Program-made: the position numbers and the translations under genes | From: Halopseudomonas salina | GTDB lineage: Bacteria; Pseudomonadota; Gammaproteobacteria; Pseudomonadales; Pseudomonadaceae | NCBI RefSeq assembly: GCF_008641105.1 | Contig: NZ_VTTI01000002.1 | Coordinates: forward strand, 286,050-350,049 | Reading direction: 5' to 3' | DNA length: 64,000 bases | The notes under the pieces: generated by a model | Seen by the model: only the letters and a program-made list of their open reading frames with translations | Database searches by the model: none | What the model was told of the DNA's origin: nothing | In this document: piece by piece, positions 36,210-45,186 of the stretch | Layout: each line of letters begins with the position of its first letter | Position numbering within the stretch: position 1 is the stretch's first letter

Positions 36210-36332
36210 AACCAGCTTCAAGCCTCAAGCTGCAAGCGGCAAGCAGTCAGTGTGGAAGCTTATTGATAGGGCCACGACGGGCAGCTTGCGGCTTGTAGCT
36301 TGTAGCTTGTCGCTGCGCATGGGGTCAGGGCA
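36210..36332. repeat. Degenerate AAGCTTCAAGC-type inverted repeat, copy 1 (liuA-liuB gap)
   Basis: Left arm 36216-36244 (CTTCAAGCCTCAAGCTGC...), right arm 36284-36312 (GCTTGCGGCTTGTAGC...). The arms are imperfect reverse complements, matching at 23 of 29 positions by hand. They are built from a GCTTGnn unit repeated every 7 bases. It sits inside an operon, 20 bases before liuB. Two similar copies lie at 37960-38090 and 46053-46174. Confidence 0.75.
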
Positions 36333-37940
36333 ATGAGCGTGCTCAATACCCAGATACACCCCGGCTCCCCCGATTTCGCGGCCAACACCAACGCCATGCG
36401 CCACCTGGTCGATGAGCTGCAACAACTCCTGACACAAATCAGCCAGGGCGGCGGGCCCAAGGCGCAGGAGCGGCATCTGTCGCGGGGCAAGCTGTTGCCA
36501 CGGCAGCGCATCGATGCCCTGCTTGATCCGGGCTCGGCGTTTCTCGAGATTGGCCAGCTTGCCGCCCACGAGGTTTATGGCGAAGACGTTCCGGCGGCAG
36601 GATTGATTGCGGGTATTGGCCGGGTGGAGGGAGTGGAATGCCTGATCGTGGCCAACGACGCGACGGTCAAAGGCGGCTCCTACTATCCGCTCACGGTAAA
36701 AAAGCACCTGCGCGCCCAGACCATTGCCGAACAGAATCGCCTGCCTTGTATTTACCTGGTCGACTCCGGCGGCGCCAACCTGCCCCGTCAGGATGAAGTC
36801 TTTCCTGACCGCGAGCACTTCGGCCGCATTTTCTATAACCAGGCCAATATGAGCGCCAAGGGCATTCCGCAAATCGCGGTGGTGATGGGCTCCTGCACGG
36901 CCGGTGGCGCCTATGTGCCGGCGATGGCGGATGAAGCCATCATGGTGCGCGAGCAGGCGACGATTTTTCTCGCCGGTCCGCCGCTGGTCAAGGCTGCCAC
37001 TGGCGAAGTCGTCAGCGCCGAGGATCTGGGCGGGGCCGACGTGCACTGCAAGACCTCAGGCGTGGCTGATCATTACGCCGAGGATGACGAACACGCACTG
37101 GCCATTGCGCGGCGCTGCATTGCCAACCTGAACTGGCGCAAGGCGGGTGAGCTGCAATGCAAACCGGCACTACCGCCCCGCTACCCCGCTACAGATCTGT
37201 ACGGCATCGTGCCGGCTGACGCAAAACAGCCCTATGACGTGCGGGAAGTCATTGCCCGGCTGGTGGACGATTCGGTATTCGACGAGTTCAAGGCGCTGTA
37301 CGGTAGCTCATTGGTGTGTGGTTTCGCTCATCTGCACGGCTATCCCGTTGCTATAGTCGCCAATAACGGCGTGCTATTCAGCGAGTCAGCGCAAAAGGGT
37401 GCACACTTTATCGAGCTGGCCTGCCAGCGTGGTATCCCGCTGGTCTTCCTGCAGAACATCACCGGCTTTATGGTCGGCCAGAAATATGAAGCCGGCGGCA
37501 TTGCCAAACACGGTGCCAAGCTGGTCACCGCAGTTGCCTGCGCACGGGTACCCAAATTTACCGTGATCATTGGCGGCAGCTTCGGTGCCGGCAACTACGG
37601 CATGTGCGGCCGCGCCTACGAGCCTCGTCTGCTGTGGATGTGGCCCAATGCGCGCATCTCGGTGATGGGTGGTGAGCAGGCCGCCGGTGTGCTGGTGCAG
37701 GTCAAGCACGAGCAAGCCCAACGCAGCGGCGACACCTTCAGCCCCGAACAGGAGCAGGCGCTACGCCAACCGATACTCGACCAGTACGAACACCAGGGCC
37801 ACCCCTACTATTCCAGCGCACGGCTCTGGGACGACGGCGTCATCGACCCGTCCCAGACCCGCGATGTGCTGGGGCTGGCTATATCAGCCGCGTTGAATGC
37901 ACCGATTGAACAGACACGGTTTGGGGTATTTAGGATGTAG
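36333..37940 (+). CDS. liuB: Methylcrotonyl-CoA carboxylase carboxyltransferase (beta) subunit
   Basis: 535 residues, complete. It transfers carboxyl from biotin to 3-methylcrotonyl-CoA, giving 3-methylglutaconyl-CoA. It has tandem crotonase-fold carboxyltransferase halves: [24 protein letters not shown] and [22 protein letters not shown] in the N-half, [26 protein letters not shown] and [17 protein letters not shown] in the C-half. The partner biotin subunit LiuD is encoded two genes later. CAGGG just before the ATG. A degenerate repeat separates it from liuA and from liuC. Confidence 0.97.
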   Translation: MSVLNTQIHPGSPDFAANTNAMRHLVDELQQLLTQISQGGGPKAQERHLSRGKLLPRQRIDALLDPGSAFLEIGQLAAHEVYGEDVPAAGLIAGIGRVEGVECLIVANDATVKGGSYYPLTVKKHLRAQTIAEQNRLPCIYLVDSGGANLPRQDEVFPDREHFGRIFYNQANMSAKGIPQIAVVMGSCTAGGAYVPAMADEAIMVREQATIFLAGPPLVKAATGEVVSAEDLGGADVHCKTSGVADHYAEDDEHALAIARRCIANLNWRKAGELQCKPALPPRYPATDLYGIVPADAKQPYDVREVIARLVDDSVFDEFKALYGSSLVCGFAHLHGYPVAIVANNGVLFSESAQKGAHFIELACQRGIPLVFLQNITGFMVGQKYEAGGIAKHGAKLVTAVACARVPKFTVIIGGSFGAGNYGMCGRAYEPRLLWMWPNARISVMGGEQAAGVLVQVKHEQAQRSGDTFSPEQEQALRQPILDQYEHQGHPYYSSARLWDDGVIDPSQTRDVLGLAISAALNAPIEQTRFGVFRM

Positions 37941-38107
37941 GGCGCGCCTTCGGCGCGAGCTTCAAGCTTCAAGCGGCTCGCACGAACGTGTTGATTGCGA
38001 GCTAAACGCAGGGAATCAGCAGGCCTAGCCAAACGACTATACATTTGCACGCCCTGCTTGCCGCTTGAAGCTTGCGGCTTGCGGCTTACGAGAAAACAGA
38101 GACCGAA
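37941..38107. repeat. Degenerate AAGCTTCAAGC-type inverted repeat, copy 2 (liuB-liuC gap)
   Basis: Right after the liuB stop is a perfect GC hairpin at 37944-37958 (CGCGCC-TTC-GGCGCG) without a T-run. Then come the left arm 37960-37980 (GCTTCAAGCTTCAAGCGGC) and the right arm 38056-38090 (GCTTGCCGCTTGAAGCTTGC...). Between the arms are about 75 bases of unrelated sequence. Same family as copies at 36216 and 46053. Confidence 0.75.
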
Positions 38108-38902
38108 ATGCCCGACTTCAAAACACTACAGCTCGAATTCTCCCCGAACGACGTGGCCACACTGTGGCTCAATCGGCCGGAGAAGAAAAATGCTTTCAAC
38201 GCCGAGATGATCCGCGAGCTGTTGCTGGCATTCGATGAAATCGAAGCCCGGCCCGGGTTGCGTTTTCTTCTGCTGCGTGGCCGTGGCAAGCATTTTTCCG
38301 CCGGTGCCGATCTGGCCTGGATGCAGGAAAGCGCGAAGCTCGATTACAACGCCAACCTCAATGATTCCCGCGAACTGGCACAGGTGATGGCCAGCCTGTT
38401 CCAGCTCAAGCTACCCACTCTCGCTATCGTTCAGGGCGCGGCCTTCGGCGGCGCGCTGGGGCTGATCAGTTGCTGCGACATGGCCATTGGCGCCGAGGAC
38501 AGTCTGTTCAGCCTTTCCGAGGTGCGCATCGGCATTCTGCCGGCGGTGATCAGCCCTTACGTGGTCAAGGCGATCGGTGAGCGTGCGACCCGCCGCTACG
38601 CACTGACCGCCGAGCGTTTTGATGGGAAGCAGGCGCAACATCTCGGCTTGCTTGCAGCCACTTATTCCGCTCAAGAGCTGGACCAGGCGGTGAACGATTG
38701 GACTACCAACCTGCTGCAAAACGGCCCCGCCGCGATGCGTGCGACCAAGGCGCTGCTGCAGGAGGTCAAACATGGTGAACTGTCGCCGGCCCTGCGCCGT
38801 TATACCGAGGCAGCCATCGCCCGCGTACGGGTAAGCCCTGAGGGCCAGGAAGGTCTGACCGCGTTTCTCGATAAACGCAAACCGTCCTGGCAGGAGTACT
38901 GA
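38108..38902 (+). CDS. liuC: Methylglutaconyl-CoA hydratase (enoyl-CoA hydratase family)
   Basis: 264 residues from ATG 38108; the upstream open part of the frame is repeat sequence. Crotonase fold: NRPEKKNAFNAEMI, oxyanion-hole segments GRGKHFSAGADLAWMQESA and GAAFGGALGLISCCDMAIG, and SEVRIGILPAVISPYV carrying the catalytic glutamate region as in AUH. It hydrates 3-methylglutaconyl-CoA to HMG-CoA. One base separates its stop from liuD. Confidence 0.94.
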   Translation: MPDFKTLQLEFSPNDVATLWLNRPEKKNAFNAEMIRELLLAFDEIEARPGLRFLLLRGRGKHFSAGADLAWMQESAKLDYNANLNDSRELAQVMASLFQLKLPTLAIVQGAAFGGALGLISCCDMAIGAEDSLFSLSEVRIGILPAVISPYVVKAIGERATRRYALTAERFDGKQAQHLGLLAATYSAQELDQAVNDWTTNLLQNGPAAMRATKALLQEVKHGELSPALRRYTEAAIARVRVSPEGQEGLTAFLDKRKPSWQEY

Positions 38903-38903
38903 A

Positions 38904-40883
38904 ATGGGTAAGCCGCGTGAGATTTCAACTTCCCCCATCACCTGCCTGCTGGTAGCCAACCGCGGCGAAATCGCCTGCCGGATCATGCGTACTGCAAAAG
39001 CCATGGGCATCCGGACCGTGGCGGTGTATAGCGATATCGACCGCCATGCGCGGCACGTGCTTGAAGCCGACATGGCAATCAACCTTGGCGGTGCCAAGCC
39101 GGCGGACAGTTATCTGCGTAGCGATCTGGTGCTGGCTGCCGCCCGGCAGAGCGGCGCCCAAGCGATTCATCCCGGCTACGGTTTTCTTTCAGAAAATGCC
39201 GAATTTGCCCGGGCCTGCGCCGTTGAGGGCCTGATCTTTATTGGTCCGCCGGCCAGTGCAATTGATGCCATGGGTAGCAAATCCGCCGCCAAGGCATTGA
39301 TGGAGACCGCTGGCGTCCCCCTGGTACCGGGTTATCACGGTGCCGATCAGGACCTGGCTACCTTCCGCACCGCCGCCGAACGCATCGGCTACCCGGTTCT
39401 GCTCAAGGCCGTAGCCGGCGGTGGCGGTAAGGGTATGAAGGTAGTCGAGGGTGAGACCGATCTAGCCGAAGCTCTGGAATCCGCCCAACGGGAGGCGAAA
39501 TCCGCCTTTGGCGATAGCCGCATGCTGGTCGAGCGGTATCTGGGCAAGCCGCGGCATATCGAGATCCAGGTATTTGCCGATCAGCAAGGCAACTGCATCC
39601 ATCTGAACGAACGTGACTGCTCGATCCAGCGCCGGCACCAGAAAGTGATAGAAGAAGCCCCCGCCCCCGGCCTGTCAGCAACACTTCGTCAGGCAATGGG
39701 TGAGGCGGCTGTGCAGGCCGCGAAGGCAATCGATTACGTGGGGGCCGGCACGGTCGAATTTCTGCTCGATGAGCAGGAACGCTTCTACTTCATGGAGATG
39801 AATACCCGGCTGCAGGTCGAGCACCCGGTTACCGAAGCCATCACCGGCCAGGACCTGGTGGCCTGGCAATTGCGCATTGCCCAGGGCCTGCCATTGCCAA
39901 TGCAGCAGCACGAGGTTCCGTTACAGGGGCATGCGATAGAGGCCCGCCTTTATGCGGAAGATCCGCTGAATGATTTCCTGCCAGCCAGTGGTACCCTTGA
40001 GCTATATCGCGAATCCCAGCCGGGTGTGGGTAGACGGCTGGATGGGGGTATCTGCGAGGGCGACGAAGTATCACCCTTTTACGATCCAATGCTGGCCAAG
40101 GTCATCGCCTGGGGCGAAACACGCGAAGCTGCGCGGCTTAAACTGTTGGCTATGCTCCGTGAAACCGCCATTGCCGGCGTACAGACCAATCTGACGTTCC
40201 TTGGTCGCATCATCGATCACCCTGCCTTTGCCAACGCAGAACTGGATACCGGATTCATCCCCCGCCATGCCGAACAGCTACTACCGGAAAAGACAGAGCT
40301 AAGCGGGGATTTCTGGCAACTGGCTGGCGCCGCCTGGCTACTTTGCCTACCTCAGATAAAGCGCACGGACGACCCCCAATCGCCCTGGAGCACTTTACCC
40401 AGCGGATGGCGCAGCGGGCTCCCCACCACCAGCCGGCTGCACCTGCAATGCGGTAACGATGAGCGTCAGCTGAATAACGTCAACATAAGCGGCAGCAGCT
40501 TTGATCCGGCCAGTGGCCAACTGACCGTTATCCATGACGGTGTTTTGCAGCGCCATGCAGTCGTTGTTCGCGGCCAGGCGCTATTTCTGCAATGGCAGAA
40601 CGAGTGGCTCAAAATCGAACAGGTTGATCCCATCAGCCGCGTCGATCAGGCCCAGCAACATGCGGGTGGCTTGCAGGCACCCATGAATGGCAGCATTGTG
40701 CGTTTGCTGGTCACTACCGGTGACCAGGTGGAGGCCGGAGCGGCACTGCTGGTGGTCGAAGCAATGAAAATGGAACACAGCATCCGCGCTCCCCATGCCG
40801 GCACCGTCACCGCGATATTTTGTAGCGAGGGAGAGCTGGTTAACGAAGGCGCTTTGTTGGTCGAACTGGAGGCAACCCCATGA
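38904..40883 (+). CDS. liuD: Methylcrotonyl-CoA carboxylase biotin-carrying (alpha) subunit
   Basis: 659 residues. Biotin carboxylase domain from about 12 to 460 (CLLVANRGEIACRIMRTAK, ATP-grasp KAVAGGGGKGMKVVE, FYFMEMNTRLQVEHPVTE). A linker follows, and a C-terminal biotinyl domain with the target lysine in EAMKMEH (about residue 622). It carboxylates its own biotin with ATP and bicarbonate for LiuB. Starts one base after the liuC stop and overlaps liuE by 4 bases. Confidence 0.97.
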   Translation: MGKPREISTSPITCLLVANRGEIACRIMRTAKAMGIRTVAVYSDIDRHARHVLEADMAINLGGAKPADSYLRSDLVLAAARQSGAQAIHPGYGFLSENAEFARACAVEGLIFIGPPASAIDAMGSKSAAKALMETAGVPLVPGYHGADQDLATFRTAAERIGYPVLLKAVAGGGGKGMKVVEGETDLAEALESAQREAKSAFGDSRMLVERYLGKPRHIEIQVFADQQGNCIHLNERDCSIQRRHQKVIEEAPAPGLSATLRQAMGEAAVQAAKAIDYVGAGTVEFLLDEQERFYFMEMNTRLQVEHPVTEAITGQDLVAWQLRIAQGLPLPMQQHEVPLQGHAIEARLYAEDPLNDFLPASGTLELYRESQPGVGRRLDGGICEGDEVSPFYDPMLAKVIAWGETREAARLKLLAMLRETAIAGVQTNLTFLGRIIDHPAFANAELDTGFIPRHAEQLLPEKTELSGDFWQLAGAAWLLCLPQIKRTDDPQSPWSTLPSGWRSGLPTTSRLHLQCGNDERQLNNVNISGSSFDPASGQLTVIHDGVLQRHAVVVRGQALFLQWQNEWLKIEQVDPISRVDQAQQHAGGLQAPMNGSIVRLLVTTGDQVEAGAALLVVEAMKMEHSIRAPHAGTVTAIFCSEGELVNEGALLVELEATP

Positions 40884-41782
40884 ATATGCCGCAATCCGTG
40901 CGTCTGGTCGATGTCGGGCCGCGGGACGGTCTGCAGAATGAGTCGCAGGCGATCGCCGTGACTGACAAGGTGCGCTTGGTAGACGATCTGAGCGCCGCAG
41001 GTATACGTCATATCGAAGTCGGTAGCTTCGTATCGCCAAAGTGGGTGCCACAGATGGCCGGATCGGCCGAGGTATTCGCGGCGATCAAACAGCATTCCGG
41101 CGTCAGTTATTCCGCCCTGACGCCGAACATGAAAGGTCTGGAGGCCGCCCTGGAAGCCGGTGTGCGCGAAGTGGCAGTATTTGCCGCAGCGTCCGAGGCG
41201 TTCTCCCAGCGCAATATCAATTGCTCGATTGCTGAAAGCATCGAGCGTTTCGCACCCGTGCTGGAAGCCGCGCAAAAGGCGGATGTAAAGGTACGCGGCT
41301 ATATCTCCTGCGTGCTCGGCTGTCCCTACCAGGGTGAAGTACCGGCTGACCAGGTCGCCAGTGTTGCCCGCGAACTCCACGCCATGGGCTGCTACGAGGT
41401 ATCCCTGGGCGACACCATCGGCACCGGCACACCTGGTGTAACCCGAGCCCTGATCGAAGCAGTAGCCAAGCACGTACCACGCGAGCAACTGGCTGGGCAT
41501 TTTCACGATACCTACGGCCAGGCGTTGGCCAACATCTATGCCAGCTTGCTGGAGGGGGTGAGCGTATTCGACAGTTCAGTTGCCGGACTGGGCGGCTGCC
41601 CCTATGCCAAGGGTGCCACCGGCAATGTGGCGACCGAAGATGTGCTGTACATGCTGAACGGCATGGGAATCGAGACCGGTATCGATCTCGATCTGCTGGT
41701 GAACGCCGGTGCGCGCATCAACTTGGTGCTGGGCAGAGAAAATGGCTCAAGGGTCGCGCGGGCCATTCTGGCGGCGCGATAG
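40880..41782 (+). CDS. liuE: Hydroxymethylglutaryl-CoA lyase
   Basis: 300 residues. TIM-barrel lyase: VDVGPRDGLQNE at 10-21, GSFVSPKWVPQMAG, GTGTPG, HFHDTYGQALAN (metal ligands), and the active-site loop GLGGCPYAKGATGNVATEDV with the catalytic cysteine. It splits HMG-CoA into acetoacetate and acetyl-CoA, ending the pathway. ATGA overlap with liuD; GGAGG seven bases before the ATG. Probably the last gene of the liu operon. Confidence 0.97.
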   Translation: MNMPQSVRLVDVGPRDGLQNESQAIAVTDKVRLVDDLSAAGIRHIEVGSFVSPKWVPQMAGSAEVFAAIKQHSGVSYSALTPNMKGLEAALEAGVREVAVFAAASEAFSQRNINCSIAESIERFAPVLEAAQKADVKVRGYISCVLGCPYQGEVPADQVASVARELHAMGCYEVSLGDTIGTGTPGVTRALIEAVAKHVPREQLAGHFHDTYGQALANIYASLLEGVSVFDSSVAGLGGCPYAKGATGNVATEDVLYMLNGMGIETGIDLDLLVNAGARINLVLGRENGSRVARAILAAR

Positions 41783-41865
41783 TCCGGATCGGGCCCTATT
41801 TTCGCGCCGGGGCCAGTGGGGCCGGCGGCCCCGCCGGGAAGGGTCCGAAAACCACCAATCCCTAC

Positions 41866-43323
41866 TTAAGCCACCTCCTCATCAACCGCCTCTACCACCT
41901 TGTTTTTACTCAATAACCCCTTAGCCAGAACACCTAGCGTCATCACCGCCGCCTCGGTTTCCCGATTCCACGGCACACCACAGTTCAATCGCAAACAGTG
42001 GTTGAACTGTTCCGAATGACTGAACACCGCACCGGGCGCAATACTGATGTTGTGCTCCAAAGCCTGCTCGAACAGTCTTTGTGCGTCTATATCGCCAGGC
42101 AGGCTGATCCATAAAATGAATCCGCCTGCAGGTCGGGTGATCTGCGTACCCTCGGGGAAATATTGCTGCACGGCCAGCTGAAAGCTGCTCAGATTTTTAC
42201 GGTACTCCTGTCGCAAATAGCGCAGATGCCGATCGTAACCGCCATTTTCCAGATACGCCGCCACCGACATCTGACTCACACTGCAGGCTGACAGCGTGGT
42301 AAAGGTCTGGAGCTTTTCGATGGCGCTCTGATGCCGCCCGGCGATGACCCAGCCCGTTCGAACGCCCGGTGAAATGGTCTTGGAAAAACTCGAGCAGTAC
42401 ATCACGGTGTCCGAACAATCAAAGGCCTTTAGCGCCTTGGAACGTCCGGGCTCGAACATCAGCTCCCCGTAGATGTCGTCTTCAATGATCGGCAAGCAAC
42501 GCTTGGCCATCATGGCCACCAGCTTCCGCTGCCGGTCCTCGGGCATGGTTGCACCCATGGGATTGCCCGCACGTGCGGTGAGAACAAGCGCCTTGATTGG
42601 CCATTTGTCCGCCGCTTTTTCCAGGGATTCAAGGCTCAGGCCGCTATCGGGGTCGGTCGGTATTTCTATCACCTTCAGCCCCAACAGATCGCAAAGCTGC
42701 ACCAGTCCGTAATAGCTCGGAGCCTCCGTAGCAATCAGATCGCCGGGATTGGTAACCGAGCGCAGGCACAACTGAATAGCTTCAACGCATCCATTGGTTA
42801 TCACGATCTGGGACGGATCGACAACCGCGCCGGCATCACGCATGCGAATAGCAATCTGTCTACGCAGTGGCTCGTAGCCGGGGCTGAAAATGTAGCTGTA
42901 GGCTTTTTGGCTGTGAAACCGCGTGACCTTGCTCATCTGTTGGTGGAGAGCCCGCAGCGGCAGATACTGGCTCGAAGGCACGGCGGCCCCCAGTGGAATA
43001 ACACCCTCCCGGCGGGACTGATGCAAAATCTCGCTGATAATGCCGCTACGAGTCACCGCATAGGGCTGTTCGACCCGTGCGATAGGTGGTGTCGGCGCAG
43101 TCAGCGCGGGCGTATTGTGGACGAAATAGCCAGACTGGGGCCTGGCCCTTATCAGGCCCTGATCTTCCAGCGTGGCATAGGCGTGCAACACGGTGGCGTG
43201 GCTGACCCCCTTCTGGGTGCTCAATTTCCGCACCGAGGGAACTCGCTCACCGGGTTTGTAGAACCCTTTGCGTATGTCATCGGCCAGTTGTCGGGCGATC
43301 TGTTGGTATAAAAGGCTGCTCAT
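41866..43323 (-). CDS. MocR-type regulator (GntR winged helix fused to aminotransferase fold)
   Basis: 485 residues. The GTG-ATG pair at 43326/43323 is preceded by AGGAG; the ATG fits the spacing. N-terminal GntR winged helix (DIRKGFYKPGERVPSVRKLS, HATVLHAYATLEDQGLI), then a fold-type-I PLP domain with the lysine in SSFSKTISPGVRTGW (about Lys315) and PLP Asp in IEDDIYGEL. Such proteins use PLP and an amino compound as effector and usually regulate an adjacent gene. The nearest gene upstream is a periplasmic binding protein on the same strand; target unknown. Confidence 0.9.
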   Translation of the reverse strand: MSSLLYQQIARQLADDIRKGFYKPGERVPSVRKLSTQKGVSHATVLHAYATLEDQGLIRARPQSGYFVHNTPALTAPTPPIARVEQPYAVTRSGIISEILHQSRREGVIPLGAAVPSSQYLPLRALHQQMSKVTRFHSQKAYSYIFSPGYEPLRRQIAIRMRDAGAVVDPSQIVITNGCVEAIQLCLRSVTNPGDLIATEAPSYYGLVQLCDLLGLKVIEIPTDPDSGLSLESLEKAADKWPIKALVLTARAGNPMGATMPEDRQRKLVAMMAKRCLPIIEDDIYGELMFEPGRSKALKAFDCSDTVMYCSSFSKTISPGVRTGWVIAGRHQSAIEKLQTFTTLSACSVSQMSVAAYLENGGYDRHLRYLRQEYRKNLSSFQLAVQQYFPEGTQITRPAGGFILWISLPGDIDAQRLFEQALEHNISIAPGAVFSHSEQFNHCLRLNCGVPWNRETEAAVMTLGVLAKGLLSKNKVVEAVDEEVA

Positions 43324-43463
43324 CACTGTTCTCCTGCATGCCTTTTTACCTTAATGGAGCGGTAATCTGGTCAGCACCATACAGTTGCGGGGAAAAATAC
43401 CCCAACAGCATACCAGCGACAGCAACTGTGCGGGAGCAGTGCAACGGGAAACGAACTGTTCCG

Positions 43464-44327
43464 TTATTCGTTGACTATCGGACCAGGCACTGCGCCTGAC
43501 GTAACCAGCTGCTGCGCCCAGATCTCGCGGTATTTTTCCAGCAACTGTTGGGGTACACCGGAACGGGAGAGGTCAAACATGGCCTGTGCCAGGGCTGCCC
43601 GAAGATCGGAAGAATTGCATGCCGAATTATGCGACAGGGTCAGGTACAGTTGCTCAGTCATGAGGGAGCCGTCGAGCACATCCAACTTGTCTGCAATGCC
43701 CATCTGCTGAGCGATAGCCAGGCCCTGATAACGCTCGTAAATCACGTAATCGGCCCTTCCACGCAGCAGTTTCTGGAAGGATTGCTCCACCGAAGGTACT
43801 GATTCGATCTGCAGATTATCCGCTGCGAAGCGGTCAAATTGGTTGCCGAAGCTGTTGTTGAGCACGGTGCTGCCGGTCTTGCCACGCAAGTCTTCCCAGC
43901 CACTGTATGGAAAGATTCCGTCGGAACGCACAAAGATGACACTGGGCACGTCCGCATAGGCGGGATGGATGTAATCCATATAGCCCAGACGCTGGCGGGT
44001 AAGAAACGCACCGGCGAGCATATCCACACGACCGCTTCGCGCTTCTTCCTGGGCACGTGACCAGGGCCCGACATTCAGCATGTCCAGCTTGACATCGCTC
44101 TGTGCAAGAGCCTGCTCAAGAAGCTCGGCCCCGGCGCCGATCAGCCGGCTATCGTCTTCAGGATCGACCCAGAGAATGGGTGGGTACTGGGGGTTGCCGG
44201 TTGCCACTATCCGCTCGCAAAGCGGAACCGCAGCAAAGGATAACGACGGTATCAGGACACTCGCGAGCAAAACAAACAGCTTTGCGGCTCTGGGTAACAT
44301 AGGGTTTCCGGTCATTGGCTGTTGCAT
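43464..44327 (-). CDS. Periplasmic solute-binding protein (SBP family 3 type)
   Basis: 287 residues from ATG 44327, with AAGGAG six bases upstream. Signal peptide (AAKLFVLLASVLIPSLSFA). The mature part has the amino-acid-type binding-protein pattern: GAELLEQALAQSDVKLDML, GRVDMLAGAFLTRQRLGYMDY, LRGKTGSTVLNNSFG, LLRGRADYVIYERYQG. No permease or ATPase gene lies beside it, so it may feed a remote transporter or act as a sensor partner. Ligand not inferable. Confidence 0.85.
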   Translation of the reverse strand: MQQPMTGNPMLPRAAKLFVLLASVLIPSLSFAAVPLCERIVATGNPQYPPILWVDPEDDSRLIGAGAELLEQALAQSDVKLDMLNVGPWSRAQEEARSGRVDMLAGAFLTRQRLGYMDYIHPAYADVPSVIFVRSDGIFPYSGWEDLRGKTGSTVLNNSFGNQFDRFAADNLQIESVPSVEQSFQKLLRGRADYVIYERYQGLAIAQQMGIADKLDVLDGSLMTEQLYLTLSHNSACNSSDLRAALAQAMFDLSRSGVPQQLLEKYREIWAQQLVTSGAVPGPIVNE

Positions 44328-44399
44328 TGAAACTCCTTGAAAATGTCCAGACCTGAATGCTGCATTCACCCCCATTATAGACGGGTCATGACCGGCTTT

Positions 44400-45020
44400 T
44401 CAGGCGAGTTTGGCTGAACCATCAACTGTACCGCTGTGAAAGCGAAACTCCGAATCATCTTCGATCATAGCCTGGCCTTCTATCACAGCGAATTCGGCTA
44501 TGCGGTCCTCGATCGGTGCATCGGCATATTGCCGCGCAAGAGTAAGGTAATCGCGATAATGCCGGGCTTCGGATTTGAGCAATGAGCGGTAGAAATCGCC
44601 CAGTTCCTCATCCAGATGCGGAGCCAGACAGGCAAACCGCTCACAGGAACGGGCCTCGATAAAGGCGCCGATAATCAGGGTATCCACCAGACGTCCAGGC
44701 TCGGTCGTGCGCACGTGCTGGCGCAGACGTTGGGCATAATGGCTGGCAGAAAGACCCCGATAAGCGATTCCACGACGCTGCATGATTGCGGTCACTTGCT
44801 CGAAGTGTCGAAGCTCTTCACGGGCGAGACGTGACATCTTCTGTAGTAGCTCGGGCTTGTCAACATACCGGAACATCAGATTCAGCGCCGTTGAAGCTGC
44901 CTTTTTCTCGCAATTGGCATGATCAATCAAAAGCTCGGCGGGATGGGCCAGCGCTTGTTCCACCCACATTCCGGATGTTCGCGAGGGAAGGAAATCGATA
45001 AGTTCTTGTGGCAGGGTCAT
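44400..45020 (-). CDS. miaE: tRNA-(ms2io6A)-hydroxylase MiaE
   Basis: 206 residues from ATG 45020 (a GTG 9 bases upstream is an alternative). Ferritin-like di-iron helical bundle with the carboxylate/histidine pattern LLIDHANCEKKAAS, LAREELRHFEQV, FIEARSCERF and KSEARHYRDYL. It hydroxylates 2-methylthio-isopentenyladenosine at tRNA position 37 using O2. It stands opposite the usp gene, which is divergent. Confidence 0.93.
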   Translation of the reverse strand: MTLPQELIDFLPSRTSGMWVEQALAHPAELLIDHANCEKKAASTALNLMFRYVDKPELLQKMSRLAREELRHFEQVTAIMQRRGIAYRGLSASHYAQRLRQHVRTTEPGRLVDTLIIGAFIEARSCERFACLAPHLDEELGDFYRSLLKSEARHYRDYLTLARQYADAPIEDRIAEFAVIEGQAMIEDDSEFRFHSGTVDGSAKLA

Positions 45021-45097
45021 GGAGGTCACGATAGGGAGTTAATGTAGCGTAATCAGCGCATTATCCACGACTCGCGAGATCCTTGCACTCAGCAGGT

Positions 45098-45139
45098 TTG
45101 ATCCAAATCAACAGCGTTCAGGAAAAAACAGGCTACATT
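45098..45139 (+). promoter_or_regulatory. ANR/FNR box and -10 of the usp gene (class II layout)
   Basis: TTGATCCAAATCAA at 45098-45111 is a perfect TTGAT-N4-ATCAA site. A -10 element TACATT at 45134-45139 places the likely start near 45146, so the box is centred at about -41.5, the class II activator position. The usp ATG is 76 bases past the box. The site is seen; oxygen control by ANR is inference from the consensus. Confidence 0.82.
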
Positions 45140-45186
45140 GGTGGTAGAAATAAAACTGGTTAAATCAAAAAACAGGGAGAAAGGCC

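Noticed and set aside
35016..36221. Minus-strand open frame of about 400 codons across liuA
   Set aside because: Antisense shadow of liuA; the plus strand encodes a complete isovaleryl-CoA dehydrogenase in operon context.
41818..41832. GGGGCC-GGC-GGCCCC hairpin between liuE and the MocR gene, considered as a terminator
   Set aside because: No T-run on either strand and the area is generally GC-rich; too weak to list as a terminator.
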